Positions 1 to 7,227 of a DNA stretch of 39,090 bases are shown here, piece after piece. Under the pieces are notes generated by a model, which saw nothing but the letters and a program-made list of their open reading frames with translations, was not told where the DNA came from and made no database searches. The stretch lies in assembly GCF_017302315.1 (NCBI RefSeq), contig NZ_JAFLDT010000037.1, forward strand, positions 1 to 39,090, written 5' to 3'. The stretch is from Zoogloea sp. GTDB lineage: Bacteria > Pseudomonadota > Gammaproteobacteria > Burkholderiales > Rhodocyclaceae. A program made the translations under genes and the position numbers. The stretch's first letter is position 1. Each line of letters opens with the position of its first letter.

Positions 1-857
1 CGGAACACCACCGTCTTGTTGCCATGCACGAGGACGCGGTCCTCCAGGTGGTAGCGCAGACCCCGCGCCAGCACCGCCTTCTCGATGTCCTTGCCGTAGC
101 GCACCAGGTCGTCCGGCGCATCCGAGTGATCCACCCGGATCACGTCCTGCTCGATGATCGGGCCCTGGTCCAGCTCGCTCGTCACGTAGTGGCAGGTCGC
201 GCCGATCAGCTTCACGCCCTTCGTGTAGGCCTGGTGGTAGGGCTTGGCCCCCACGAAGCTCGGCAGGAAGCTGTGGTGGATGTTGATGATCTGGCCCGGG
301 TAGTCGTCGCACAGCTGCGGCGACAGGATCTGCATGTAGCGCGCCAGCACCATCACGTCACCCTCCGCCTCGCGGAACAGATCCGCCACCTTCGCGTACG
401 CCGCCGGCTTGTTCTCCGCCGTCACCGGCACGTGGTGGAACGGGATCCCGTGCCACTCCACGAAGCCCCGGAAGGTCTCGTGGTTCGAGATCACGCACGG
501 AATCTCGATGTTCAGCTCATCCGCCTGCCAGCGCGCCAGCAGGTCGTACAGGCAGTGCTCCTGCTTCGACACCAGGATCACCACCCGCTTCTTGCGCGCG
601 CTGTCCGAGATCCGCCAGTCCATCTGGAACTCCGCCGCGATCGGCGCGAACTTGTCCCGCAGCACCTCGATCCCGAACGGCAGCGAGTCCGCCAGGATCT
701 CCTGGCGCATGAAGAAGCGCCCTGCCTCCGCGTCGGCGTGGTGGTTGGCCTCGGTGATCCAGCCTTGATGGCTGGCCAGGAAGCCACTCACCGCGGCAAC
801 GATGCCGACCCGGTCCGGACAGGACAGTGAGAGGGTGTAACGACGGCTCGATGACAT
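1..857 (-). CDS. purU: Formyltetrahydrofolate deformylase PurU (3' end cut by window edge)
   Basis: PurU hydrolyses 10-formyl-tetrahydrofolate to formate and tetrahydrofolate, balancing the one-carbon pool and supplying formate for purine synthesis. Read from ATG at 857, the product begins MSSSRRYTLSLSCPDRVG, an N-terminal ACT domain (about residues 5-80). A formyltransferase domain follows, with the catalytic stretch NIHHSFLPSFVGAKPYHQAY and the later LDQGPIIEQD, which carry the His and Asp of the family. About 285 codons are present, ending in NKTVVF plus two bases of an Arg codon, so only the last residue or two and the stop are missing. It is transcribed divergently from the XRE/cupin regulator at 1005. 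Family assignment is secure; any control by that neighbour is a guess. Confidence 0.95.
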   Translation of the reverse strand, partial: MSSSRRYTLSLSCPDRVGIVAAVSGFLASHQGWITEANHHADAEAGRFFMRQEILADSLPFGIEVLRDKFAPIAAEFQMDWRISDSARKKRVVILVSKQEHCLYDLLARWQADELNIEIPCVISNHETFRGFVEWHGIPFHHVPVTAENKPAAYAKVADLFREAEGDVMVLARYMQILSPQLCDDYPGQIINIHHSFLPSFVGAKPYHQAYTKGVKLIGATCHYVTSELDQGPIIEQDVIRVDHSDAPDDLVRYGKDIEKAVLARGLRYHLEDRVLVHGNKTVVF

Positions 858-1004
858 GTTCTCAACTCCGCTGGAAGTTCATATAACGAATCATTTTTTC
901 GTATGGTGCATTTTGTATTTCCTCGTGTCAACTATTTTTTCCTTAAGTGAAACATGCGGTGATGTGCAATAATTCCTCTGGGATTGATTGAGGAAGGACG
1001 ACCG
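858..1004. promoter_or_regulatory. Divergent purU / XRE-cupin promoter region
   Basis: This 147-base AT-rich gap separates two divergent genes and must hold both promoters. I see an inverted repeat, ACGAA-N7-TTCGT, at 886-902, close to the purU start, which could be an operator. An AT-rich ATAAT-like element near 969-973 could be the -10 of the regulator gene. No clean pair of -35/-10 boxes stands out, so individual promoter calls are withheld. Confidence 0.4.
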
Positions 1005-1607
1005 ATGAGCGAGCAAGAAGGCAGCGGCAGCCTGGAGCGATACCTGGGCAACACGATCCGCGACCTGCGCCAGAAGCACGGCCTGACCATCGCCGACGTG
1101 GCGAACCTGGCCGGAATCAGCCGGGGCATGCTGTCCAAGATCGAAAATGCGCAGACCGCCACCAGCCTCGACACCCTGTCCCGCCTGGCGGCGGCCCTCG
1201 GTGTGTCCATCGCCACCCTGTTCCGGGGCTACGACGTGCGGGATGGCAGCGCACAGTTGGTGAAAGATGGAGAGGGCATGGAGGTTGTGCGGCGTGGCAC
1301 CAAGAAAGGCCACACCTATCACCTGCTGGCCTATGACCAGGGGCCGACCAAGGTCTTCGAGCCCTTCCTGATCACCATCGATCACGAGTCCGAGACCTTC
1401 CCGATCTTCGAGCACCCGGGTACCGAATTCATCTACATGCTCGAAGGGGAGATCGAGTATCGCCACGGGCAGAACACCTATGTGCTCACCCCCGGCGACG
1501 CCCTCACCTTCCGGGCCGACATACCCCACGGCCCCGAGAAGCTCACCCAGTGCCCGATCCGCTTTCTCAGCGTGCTGATGTATCCCAACCCGGGCGACAC
1601 GGCATGA
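1005..1607 (+). CDS. XRE-family transcriptional regulator with C-terminal cupin
   Basis: A 200-residue one-component regulator. Residues about 14-70 form an XRE/lambda-Cro helix-turn-helix (IRDLRQKHGLTIADVANLAG, then ISRGMLSKIEN). Residues about 110-190 form a cupin_2 barrel with the pattern HPGTEFIYMLEGEIEY and LTPGDALTFRADIPHGPE. Proteins of this layout usually bind a small ligand or metal in the cupin and repress or activate adjacent genes. The reading frame opens at a TTG at 984, but AGGAAGGA at 991-998 lies correctly before ATG 1005, so I start there. It is divergent from purU, a plausible target, but the sequence does not show what it senses. Confidence 0.88.
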   Translation: MSEQEGSGSLERYLGNTIRDLRQKHGLTIADVANLAGISRGMLSKIENAQTATSLDTLSRLAAALGVSIATLFRGYDVRDGSAQLVKDGEGMEVVRRGTKKGHTYHLLAYDQGPTKVFEPFLITIDHESETFPIFEHPGTEFIYMLEGEIEYRHGQNTYVLTPGDALTFRADIPHGPEKLTQCPIRFLSVLMYPNPGDTA

Positions 1608-1612
1608 CGACA

Positions 1613-1747
1613 GGGCGGGGCCGGACGCATCCCTGCGCCGACCCCGCCCCGACCCCACGAGAGGTCTGATTGATCGCAGCGGAGGCTTCCCGGCCAGCCG
1701 CGGCCGGCCGGGAGATCGCTCAGGCGGGGGCGGCAGCGCCCCCCGCA
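1613..1747. terminator. Three GC-rich hairpins between convergent genes
   Basis: The gap between the regulator stop (1607) and the amtB stop (1770, opposite strand) holds three stem-loops: GGGCGGGG/CCCCGCCC (1613-1649), TCCCGGCC/GGCCGGGA (1688-1713) and a GCGGGGGC-type hairpin (about 1724-1747). None is followed by a clear T-run, so they may be Rho-assisted or weak terminators for the two converging transcripts. Confidence 0.4.
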
Positions 1748-1769
1748 TCGAACGATGCGCTGCCATGGC

Positions 1770-3164
1770 TCAAACGTGATAGGCGGATTCGCCGTGGGCG
1801 CTCAGGTCCAGCCCCTCGCGCTCGTCCTCCTCGCTGACACGCAGGCCGATGGTCACGTCGATCAGCTTGAAGGCGATCCAGGACACCACCCCGGACCACA
1901 CCACCGCGGTGCCCGCCCCCCAGGACTGGGCCACCAGCTGGGCGCCCATGTCGTAGGCAGCCGGCGCATTGGCCACGTAGTCCCACACACCGGTCCCCCC
2001 CAGCTCCGGGGAGGCGAAGACACCGGTGAGCAGCGCACCCAGGATGCCGCCCACGCCATGCACGCCAAACACGTCCAGGCTGTCATCCACGCCCAGCATG
2101 CGCTTGAGGCCATTGACGCCCCAGTAGCACACGATGCCGCCAAGGAAGCCCATGATGATGGCGCCCATGGGGCCGACCAGGCCGCAGGCCGGGGTGATCA
2201 CCACCAGGCCGGCAATGGCACCGGACACGGCACCCAGCATGGAGGGCTTGCCCTTGAAGAGGGCCTCGATCACCGTCCAGGCCACCGTGGCCGCGCAAGC
2301 TGCCACCAGGGTGTTGAAGAAGGCCAGGCCGGCGGTGGCACCGGCTTCCAGTGCCGAGCCCACGTTGAAGCCGAACCAGCCCACGAAGAGCAGCGAGGCG
2401 CCAACCAGGGTCATGGTCAGGCTGTGGGGGGCCATGGATTCACGACGGTAGCCGATGCGCGGCCCCACCATGTAGGCACCCACCAGCGCGGCCACGCCGG
2501 CATTGATGTGCACCACCGTGCCACCGGCAAAGTCCAGCGCCCCCTTGTTGAACAGGAAGCCGGCAAACTCGCCCGCCTTCGCAGCAGCCTCGGCCGAGGT
2601 GAAGGCATCCGGGCCGGCCCAGTACCAGACCATGTGGGCCATGGGGATGTAGGAGAAGGTGAACCACAGCACCATGAAGATCAGCACCGCCGAGAACTTG
2701 ATGCGCTCGGCGAAGCCCCCGATGATCAGCGCCGGCGTGATGGCTGCGAAGGTCAGCTCGAAGGAGGCAAACAGGTATTCGGGCAGCACCACACCCTTGC
2801 TGAAGGTGGCCACCACAGTCTCCGGTGTCACCCCCTTCATGAACAGCTTGTCGAAGCCGCCGATGAAGGCATTGCCATCGGTGAAGGCCAGGCTGTAGCC
2901 ATACACGGCCCACAGCACGCCGAGCAGGCAGAAGATCACCAGGGTCTGCATCAGCACGGAGAGCATGTTCTTGGCGCGGACCATGCCGCCGTAGAACAGA
3001 CCCAGGCCCGGGGTGGCCATCATCACCACCAGCAGGGTGGCGGTGATCAGCCAGGCGGTGTCGCCCTTGTTGGGCACCGGCGCGGGTGGCGCGCCATCGG
3101 CCCAGCCCGGGGTGGAGAAGAGGGCGGCAAGGAGTACGGGGGCGAAAGCGAGAAGACGGTTCAT
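1770..3164 (-). CDS. amtB: Ammonium transporter AmtB
   Basis: AmtB conducts ammonium across the inner membrane as a trimer and is gated by the PII protein encoded just upstream. The 464-residue product starts with a cleavable signal peptide (MNRLLAFAPVLLAALFSTPG, then WADG), followed by about eleven membrane segments. Conserved pore features are visible: DFAGGTVVHINAG (the Asp and first pore His) and DVFGVHGVGG (the second pore His). The open frame runs upstream to 3305, but that part overlaps glnK. ATG 3164 is preceded by GAGGAG at a good distance and begins the signal peptide. The gene lies 10 bases downstream of glnK, the usual glnK-amtB operon, and should be induced under nitrogen limitation from the sigma-54 promoter at 3626-3643. 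Confidence 0.97.
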   Translation of the reverse strand: MNRLLAFAPVLLAALFSTPGWADGAPPAPVPNKGDTAWLITATLLVVMMATPGLGLFYGGMVRAKNMLSVLMQTLVIFCLLGVLWAVYGYSLAFTDGNAFIGGFDKLFMKGVTPETVVATFSKGVVLPEYLFASFELTFAAITPALIIGGFAERIKFSAVLIFMVLWFTFSYIPMAHMVWYWAGPDAFTSAEAAAKAGEFAGFLFNKGALDFAGGTVVHINAGVAALVGAYMVGPRIGYRRESMAPHSLTMTLVGASLLFVGWFGFNVGSALEAGATAGLAFFNTLVAACAATVAWTVIEALFKGKPSMLGAVSGAIAGLVVITPACGLVGPMGAIIMGFLGGIVCYWGVNGLKRMLGVDDSLDVFGVHGVGGILGALLTGVFASPELGGTGVWDYVANAPAAYDMGAQLVAQSWGAGTAVVWSGVVSWIAFKLIDVTIGLRVSEEDEREGLDLSAHGESAYHV

Positions 3165-3174
3165 TGGAATCTCC

Positions 3175-3513
3175 TCAGATGGCGGCCGCGCCGGACTCAC
3201 CGGTGCGGATGCGGACAGCGCGGGCCAGGTCGAAGACGAAGATCTTTCCGTCGCCGATCTTGCCGGTGGCTGCGGCCTGTTCAATGGCGGCAATGGCGGA
3301 ATCAAGCACGTCGTCGTGGACGGCAGCCTCGACTTTCACCTTGGGCAGGAAATCCACCACGTACTCGGCACCCCGGTAGAGCTCGGTGTGCCCCTTCTGA
3401 CGGCCGAAGCCCTTCACGTCGGTCACGGTCAGCCCCTGCACGCCGACGGCGTTGAGGGCCATGCGGACCTCGTCGAGCTTGAAGGGCTTGATGATTGCGC
3501 TAATCCACTTCAT
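3175..3513 (-). CDS. glnK: PII nitrogen regulatory protein GlnK
   Basis: GlnK is the PII signal protein that binds ATP/ADP and 2-oxoglutarate, is uridylylated under nitrogen limitation and blocks AmtB when ammonium is plentiful. The 112-residue product has the family length. The T-loop reads GFGRQKGHTELYRGAEYVVD, with the uridylylation site at Tyr51. The C-terminal signature TGKIGDGKIFV and the final RIRTGESGAAAI are intact. A longer frame to 3537 exists, but ATG 3513, preceded by GGAGGG, gives the canonical N-terminus MKWISAIIKPF. Trp3 in place of the commoner Leu is a small variation. First gene of the glnK-amtB operon. Confidence 0.97.
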   Translation of the reverse strand: MKWISAIIKPFKLDEVRMALNAVGVQGLTVTDVKGFGRQKGHTELYRGAEYVVDFLPKVKVEAAVHDDVLDSAIAAIEQAAATGKIGDGKIFVFDLARAVRIRTGESGAAAI

Positions 3514-3625
3514 GGCACCCTCCGCGGCGGATGACATGTACGGCCGGGACGGCCGGACTGCTTTGCTGGATCTTCATGGGACATCGCTCCTTTTTGCACT
3601 CAATGAAAAAAAGTTTCTTCTTGAG

Positions 3626-3643
3626 AAGCAGAAGCTGTGCCAA
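3626..3643 (-). promoter_or_regulatory. Sigma-54 promoter of glnK-amtB
   Basis: On the minus strand the sequence reads TTGGCACAGCTTCTGCTT. It has the invariant GG and GC dinucleotides exactly ten bases apart and a perfect TGGCAC -24 element. Its position, about 110 bases before the glnK start, fits an NtrC-activated glnK promoter. Two TGCAC half-sites farther upstream (3695-3699 and 3726-3731) could be parts of NtrC sites, but neither is a full palindrome. Confidence 0.8.
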
Positions 3644-3854
3644 GCGCCAACGACACGAAAAATCAAGGATTTAGCGCCAGAGGACAGAGTTTCATGCACA
3701 GAAACATGGCGTCCCGTGGCGGCCCTGCACCAAGAATGAACCTACCTACCCCGCCGGCCTCGGATACCGCCTTGTAATACAAGGACATTTGCTGCCCGGG
3801 GCAGCCATGGCCCGCCCCCCGGGCCGACCAAGAATGAAATTTTTCAATCGAAGC

Positions 3855-3890
3855 CTTCCAAAATCGCGGGTTTCAGGTATAGTGCCGCCC
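3855..3890 (+). promoter_or_regulatory. Sigma-70 promoter of the tRNA operon
   Basis: A TATAGT -10 box (3878-3883) lies 16-17 bases after CTTCCA/TTCCAA (3855-3861). It is followed directly by a GC-rich stretch (GCCGCCC), the kind of discriminator seen at stable-RNA promoters under stringent control. It sits 50-60 bases before tRNA-Gly. The rest of the gap between glnK and the tRNAs (3644-3854) shows only a short palindrome, CTTGTAATACAAG, at about 3771-3783. Confidence 0.6.
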
Positions 3891-3938
3891 TTCGGACAAG
3901 GCGCACGCAGCACGCGTCGGCAATACGTACAGTCCATT

Positions 3939-4014
3939 GCGGCAGTAGCTCAGTTGGTAGAGCGCAACCTTGCCAAGGTTGAGGTCGAGAGTTCGAGACT
4001 CTTCTGCCGCTCCA
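3939..4014 (+). tRNA. tRNA-Gly(GCC)
   Basis: A 76-base tRNA with encoded CCA. The acceptor arms GCGGCAG and CTGCCGC pair perfectly. The D-arm is AGCTCAGTTGGTAGAGC, the anticodon GCC lies at 3972-3974 in a CTTGCCAAG loop, and the T-arm contains GTTCGAGA. It is the first of two tRNAs sharing a promoter and terminator. Confidence 0.97.
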
Positions 4015-4062
4015 GTTTTCGGTCCTCCGGGCAGCAGTCCGGTCAGGACACAGCGGGACACC

Positions 4063-4137
4063 GCTCATGTAGCTCAGTGGCAGAGCACTCCCTTGGTAAG
4101 GGAGAGGTCGGCAGTTCAATCCTGCCCATGAGCACCA
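4063..4137 (+). tRNA. tRNA-Thr(GGT)
   Basis: A 75-base tRNA with encoded CCA. The acceptor arms GCTCATG and CATGAGC pair, followed by discriminator A and CCA. The anticodon stem CTCCC/GGGAG closes the loop TTGGTAA, giving anticodon GGT. The T-loop is GTTCAATC. In many proteobacteria tRNA-Thr(GGT) precedes tuf; here a terminator follows and no tuf gene is present. Confidence 0.96.
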
Positions 4138-4147
4138 CCCGATTGGC

Positions 4148-4182
4148 AAAAAGGCCGGTTCCAAAAGGAACCGGCCTTTTTT
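4148..4182 (+). terminator. Intrinsic terminator after the tRNA pair
   Basis: Perfect stem AAAAAGGCCGGTTCC / GGAACCGGCCTTTTT with an AAAA loop, ending in a run of six Ts. It stands 11 bases after tRNA-Thr. The A-run on the other arm means it could also stop transcription arriving on the minus strand. Confidence 0.93.
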
Positions 4183-4235
4183 GCTTTGTCCGTGGGTACC
4201 AGCCAGGGCGGAACGCTTCAGCGGCTGGAGGAACC

Positions 4236-4322
4236 GTAGGGGCGACTTCAGTCGCCCGCGGACTTCGATCAACGGACGGCGCATGGTATTACGTGCGGGT
4301 GGGCGACTGAAGTCGCCCCTAC
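4236..4322. repeat. REP/BIME-like inverted repeat
   Basis: Two exact inverted copies of a 22-base unit occupy 4236-4257 and 4301-4322, 43 bases apart. Each unit contains its own palindrome, GGGCGACT-TC-AGTCGCCC, preceded or followed by GTAGG/CCTAC. A partial copy (GTCGCTCCTAC and CGTCGCCCC) follows at about 4325-4345. This is the layout of a bacterial interspersed mosaic element made of two REP units. No RAYT transposase gene is in the window. Confidence 0.75.
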
Positions 4323-4454
4323 AAGTCGCTCCTACACGTCGCCCCAACCAGCCGCCGCTTCGGAAAAAGCCGCATCGACCATCAGACGCTGCGGAGGTCG
4401 AGTGAATTCGCCCCCACAAAGGCAGCGGCCGGCTGCATTCCCATGCCTGAATGC

Positions 4455-4511
4455 ACAAGGGGCGACCGAAGCCGCCCCTTGTTCCGGGAACAAGGGGGCC
4501 AGGCCCCCTGC
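4455..4511. repeat. Cluster of GC-rich hairpins beyond the kinase-fusion stop
   Basis: Three adjacent palindromes lie here: ACAAGGGGCG/CGCCCCTTGT (4455-4482), CTTGTTC/GAACAAG around 4478-4494, and AGGGGGCC/GGCCCCCT (about 4493-4510). They end three bases from the stop of the minus-strand fusion gene, so the last hairpin may act as its terminator, though no T-run follows. The first resembles a degenerate REP unit. The rest of 4346-4454 shows no feature. Confidence 0.5.
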
Positions 4512-4513
4512 CC

Positions 4514-6865
4514 TCAGAGCCGGCTCTGGATCTCCTCGATGAAACCCTGCATGCCGGTGCGGATGTTGCCTGCGTTGCCTTCGTCGGTATCAATGTGCAT
4601 GGCCAGGCGGTATGCCGGGTTCACCCGCACCACCACGTCACCGAAGATGAGTTCGCGCTCACCTTCGATCCGCACGCGGACGATGTACTTGTCGCGCACG
4701 CGGAAACGCAGGGCGTCTTCGGGGGTCATGTGGATGTGGCGCTGGGCACAGATGACGCCCCGCTCGATGGTGGTGCTGCCGGCCGGGCCTTCGAGGGTGA
4801 TGCCCGGGGTGTTCACCAGGTCGCCGGATTCGCGGATGGGGGGCTGGATGCCGACCTTGAACTGCTCGGTCATGGCGATCTCCACCTGGGTCTCCTTGCG
4901 GGTCGGGCCGAGGACGCGCACGTTGGCGATGCGCCCCTTGGGGCCGACCAGGTGTACCTTCTCGGCGCAGGCGAACTGGCCGGGCTGGGACAGTTCGTGC
5001 TCGGGGGTCAGCTGGTGGCCGGGGCCGAAGAGCTTGTCCACATCGGCCTGGCACAGATGCACGTGGTGGGCGGAGATCTCGATGGGGATGGCGGGCGCGT
5101 CTTCGGCACGGGCTTCGAGGAGGAGCTGATTGCGTTCGATGGCGCGCAGGGTTTCCCAGGCCACCAGACGCTCATCGTCGTTGGTGATGACGATGATGGT
5201 GACCGGTGAATCGTCGGCGGAGATGATGGCGTGGGAGCCCACCAGACCGAGGTTGCGGTTCTTCTCCTCATCCAGCTTGATACCCATGTAGCCAAGGCCC
5301 TGGCAGGCCAGGCTGCGCACGGTGGCGCTGGTCTCGCCCACGTCGCCGGTGAAGGCCAGCACGTCGATGCCGCCCATGGCCGCCACGTAAGCGCCGATGT
5401 TCTTGCGCACCTGGTAGCAGAAGGCCTTGTGGGCCAGCAGGGCACGATGGTGGCCATTGCTGGCGGCGGTCTCGATGTCGTGGATGTTGCTGGAGATGCC
5501 GGAGATGCCCTTCAGGCCGCTGCCGGTGTTGATCAGGCTGGAGAGTTCCTCCGGCGACATGCCCTGGTGCTGCATCAGGTGGATCATCACCGCCGGGTCG
5601 ATGCTGCCGGAACGGCTGGGCATGATCAGGCCATCGGTGGGCGTCATGCCCATGGTGGTATCCACCGAGCGACCGTGGTCGATGGCGCACAGGGAGGCGC
5701 CGATGCCCAGGTGACAGGACACCACCTCGAGTTCGCCGAGGGGGCGCTGGACGACTTCGGCGGCCTTCAGGGAAACGTAGCGGTGGGACGTGCCATGGAA
5801 GCCGTAACGGCGGATGCCTTCCTGCTTGTAGAGGTCGTAGGGCAGGCCGTAGAGGTAGGCGTAAGGCGGCAGGGTCTGGTGGAAGGCGGTGTCGAAGACC
5901 GCCACATGGGGCACGCCGGGCAACTGCTTCATGGCCATGCGGATGCCCTCCACATTGACCGGGTTGTGCAGGGGCGCAAACACGGAGAGGGCTTCAATCT
6001 CGGCGATCACCTGCGGGGTGATGACCACCGCGCTGGAGAACTTGCTGCCCCCATGGACCACCCGGTGCCCGACGGCAGTGACGTCCTCGGGATGGAAGGT
6101 GAAGGCGTCGCCGAGCAGGTGGGTGGCCTCCTGCATGACCCGGAACAGCTCGGAGATGGGGAAAGGCTCGCGCATCTGCGTCTTGACCTGGGAGCCCACC
6201 ATCACGGTGATGCACACCACGGCCGGATCGGCGTTGTCAACGATGCCATGGACGTCGGAACCCATGTCCTTGGTGTCGTAGATGCCGAAGTGGATCTGGC
6301 TGACGCCCACATTGAGGGCGACCACCTTGCCCGGCTGGCCGGTGACCAGGGACAGGGCGTAGGGGTCGTCGGACTTGGCTGCGCTGGGGGTCTGCCCGGC
6401 AACGATGTCCAGACTCATGTTGCGCATGCGATCGAGCAGCAGGCGTGAAAGGTAGGCAATGGCCTTGGGATTGGTCAGGATGTGGGCGTTGAAGACCGCA
6501 TGGGGGATCAGCAACACGTAGCAGCGGTTGCCGGCGATCACGTCGGCGGACAGGCGCTCGCCGGTCAGGATGGACATCACCCCAAAGACGTCACCCGGCC
6601 CCAGTTGGCTCAGCACCGAACGGGTGCCGGTGTTGTCGGTGACGGAGATCTCCGCATGACCGGTGATCAGCACACCGAGGTACTTGCTGTCGTCGCCGGT
6701 CTCGAGGATGGCCTCGTTGCCTTCATAGCTGGCCAGTTGGCCCTGGCTGACGATGTCGTCCACCTTGTCGGCCGGGAAGTGCTCGAAAAGGCGTACCTGT
6801 TCGAGGAAAAACTGCTTCAGGTCAATTTCGCTCACGCTGATTCTCGCTTCATTGGGTGGTGCCAT
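4514..6865 (-). CDS. Three-domain fusion: cNMP-binding-like domain, acetate/propionate kinase, PduL-type phosphotransacylase
   Basis: A 783-residue soluble protein that would carry the whole acyl-CoA / acyl-phosphate / acid + ATP route on one chain. Residues about 25-150 match a CRP-type cyclic-nucleotide-binding barrel without a DNA-binding domain; its phosphate cassette reads FGVMSILTGERLSA, so the usual cAMP-contacting Glu is Val. Residues about 180-575 are an acetate kinase: Arg268 (GHRVVHGG), His300 (APLHNP), Asp325 (VFDTAFH), His357 (GFHGTSH), Arg418 (SRSGSIDP) and Glu511 (TGDVGET) match the catalytic set. However, the first motif is LNVGVSQIHF instead of LNxGSSSxKF, and HLGIGAS replaces HLGNGAS. 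Residues about 592-775 are a PduL phosphate acyltransferase with metal-binding HHVHL and RHIHM and a GPTRKETQVE stretch. ATG 6865 is chosen although its ribosome site is weak; GTG at about 6835 is possible. It stands alone as a transcription unit. Confidence 0.9.
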   Translation of the reverse strand: MAPPNEARISVSEIDLKQFFLEQVRLFEHFPADKVDDIVSQGQLASYEGNEAILETGDDSKYLGVLITGHAEISVTDNTGTRSVLSQLGPGDVFGVMSILTGERLSADVIAGNRCYVLLIPHAVFNAHILTNPKAIAYLSRLLLDRMRNMSLDIVAGQTPSAAKSDDPYALSLVTGQPGKVVALNVGVSQIHFGIYDTKDMGSDVHGIVDNADPAVVCITVMVGSQVKTQMREPFPISELFRVMQEATHLLGDAFTFHPEDVTAVGHRVVHGGSKFSSAVVITPQVIAEIEALSVFAPLHNPVNVEGIRMAMKQLPGVPHVAVFDTAFHQTLPPYAYLYGLPYDLYKQEGIRRYGFHGTSHRYVSLKAAEVVQRPLGELEVVSCHLGIGASLCAIDHGRSVDTTMGMTPTDGLIMPSRSGSIDPAVMIHLMQHQGMSPEELSSLINTGSGLKGISGISSNIHDIETAASNGHHRALLAHKAFCYQVRKNIGAYVAAMGGIDVLAFTGDVGETSATVRSLACQGLGYMGIKLDEEKNRNLGLVGSHAIISADDSPVTIIVITNDDERLVAWETLRAIERNQLLLEARAEDAPAIPIEISAHHVHLCQADVDKLFGPGHQLTPEHELSQPGQFACAEKVHLVGPKGRIANVRVLGPTRKETQVEIAMTEQFKVGIQPPIRESGDLVNTPGITLEGPAGSTTIERGVICAQRHIHMTPEDALRFRVRDKYIVRVRIEGERELIFGDVVVRVNPAYRLAMHIDTDEGNAGNIRTGMQGFIEEIQSRL

Positions 6866-7038
6866 AACCGACAGGATAGTCCCGCTGCTGCGATGCAGCA
6901 AAGCACATTTGCCGCATCGCCATCTGCGATCGCCGTTTGGCGGCCAAGGCACAAGGGGCAGCATGCGGCGCCGCAACAGGCTAAACCTCTCCTGTGACGG
7001 TCATTCGCGGGAAATCTGAAGGTTTGCTGCTGAAGAGT

Positions 7039-7227
7039 TCAGTTCGGGCCGTCGTCACGGCCCATGAAGCTTCGGCTCACCTTGCGGAGGACATAGATGT
7101 TTTGCCGGAAGGCCCGGCAACCACGACAGAAGAGGAGGTGCAGGCGCAGCGCCAGGTACTCACGCTTGCCCAGGGGTCGGTCAAGGGCTTCGGAGAGGAG
7201 CCGCGTGGTGTGCTTGCAGGTCAGCAT
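7039..7227 (-). CDS. Small zinc-finger (zf-HC2) anti-sigma factor
   Basis: A 62-residue protein whose start overlaps the end of the ECF sigma gene by seven bases, so it is probably translationally coupled. It begins MLTCKHTTRLLSEALDRPLG and contains LHLLFCRGCR, the H-x3-C-x2-C pattern of zinc-binding anti-sigma domains. No membrane segment is present, so it should be cytosolic, like redox- or metal-responsive ZAS anti-sigmas. From its position I infer that it holds the upstream sigma factor inactive until Zn is lost or the Cys residues react. A longer frame upstream only overlaps the sigma gene. Confidence 0.8.
   Translation of the reverse strand: MLTCKHTTRLLSEALDRPLGKREYLALRLHLLFCRGCRAFRQNIYVLRKVSRSFMGRDDGPN

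Noticed and set aside
1755-3455. Long plus-strand open frame rich in His, Gly and Gln opposite amtB-glnK
   Set aside because: It is the complement of two well-recognised genes; its composition is that of GC-rich antisense shadow and no family matches.
3939-4182. Integration site of a mobile element at the tRNA genes
   Set aside because: No integrase, no duplicated tRNA 3' end and no change in gene content nearby.
4236-4511. CRISPR-like repeats near the tRNAs
   Set aside because: Only two full inverted copies, no regular spacers and no cas genes; they fit REP/BIME.
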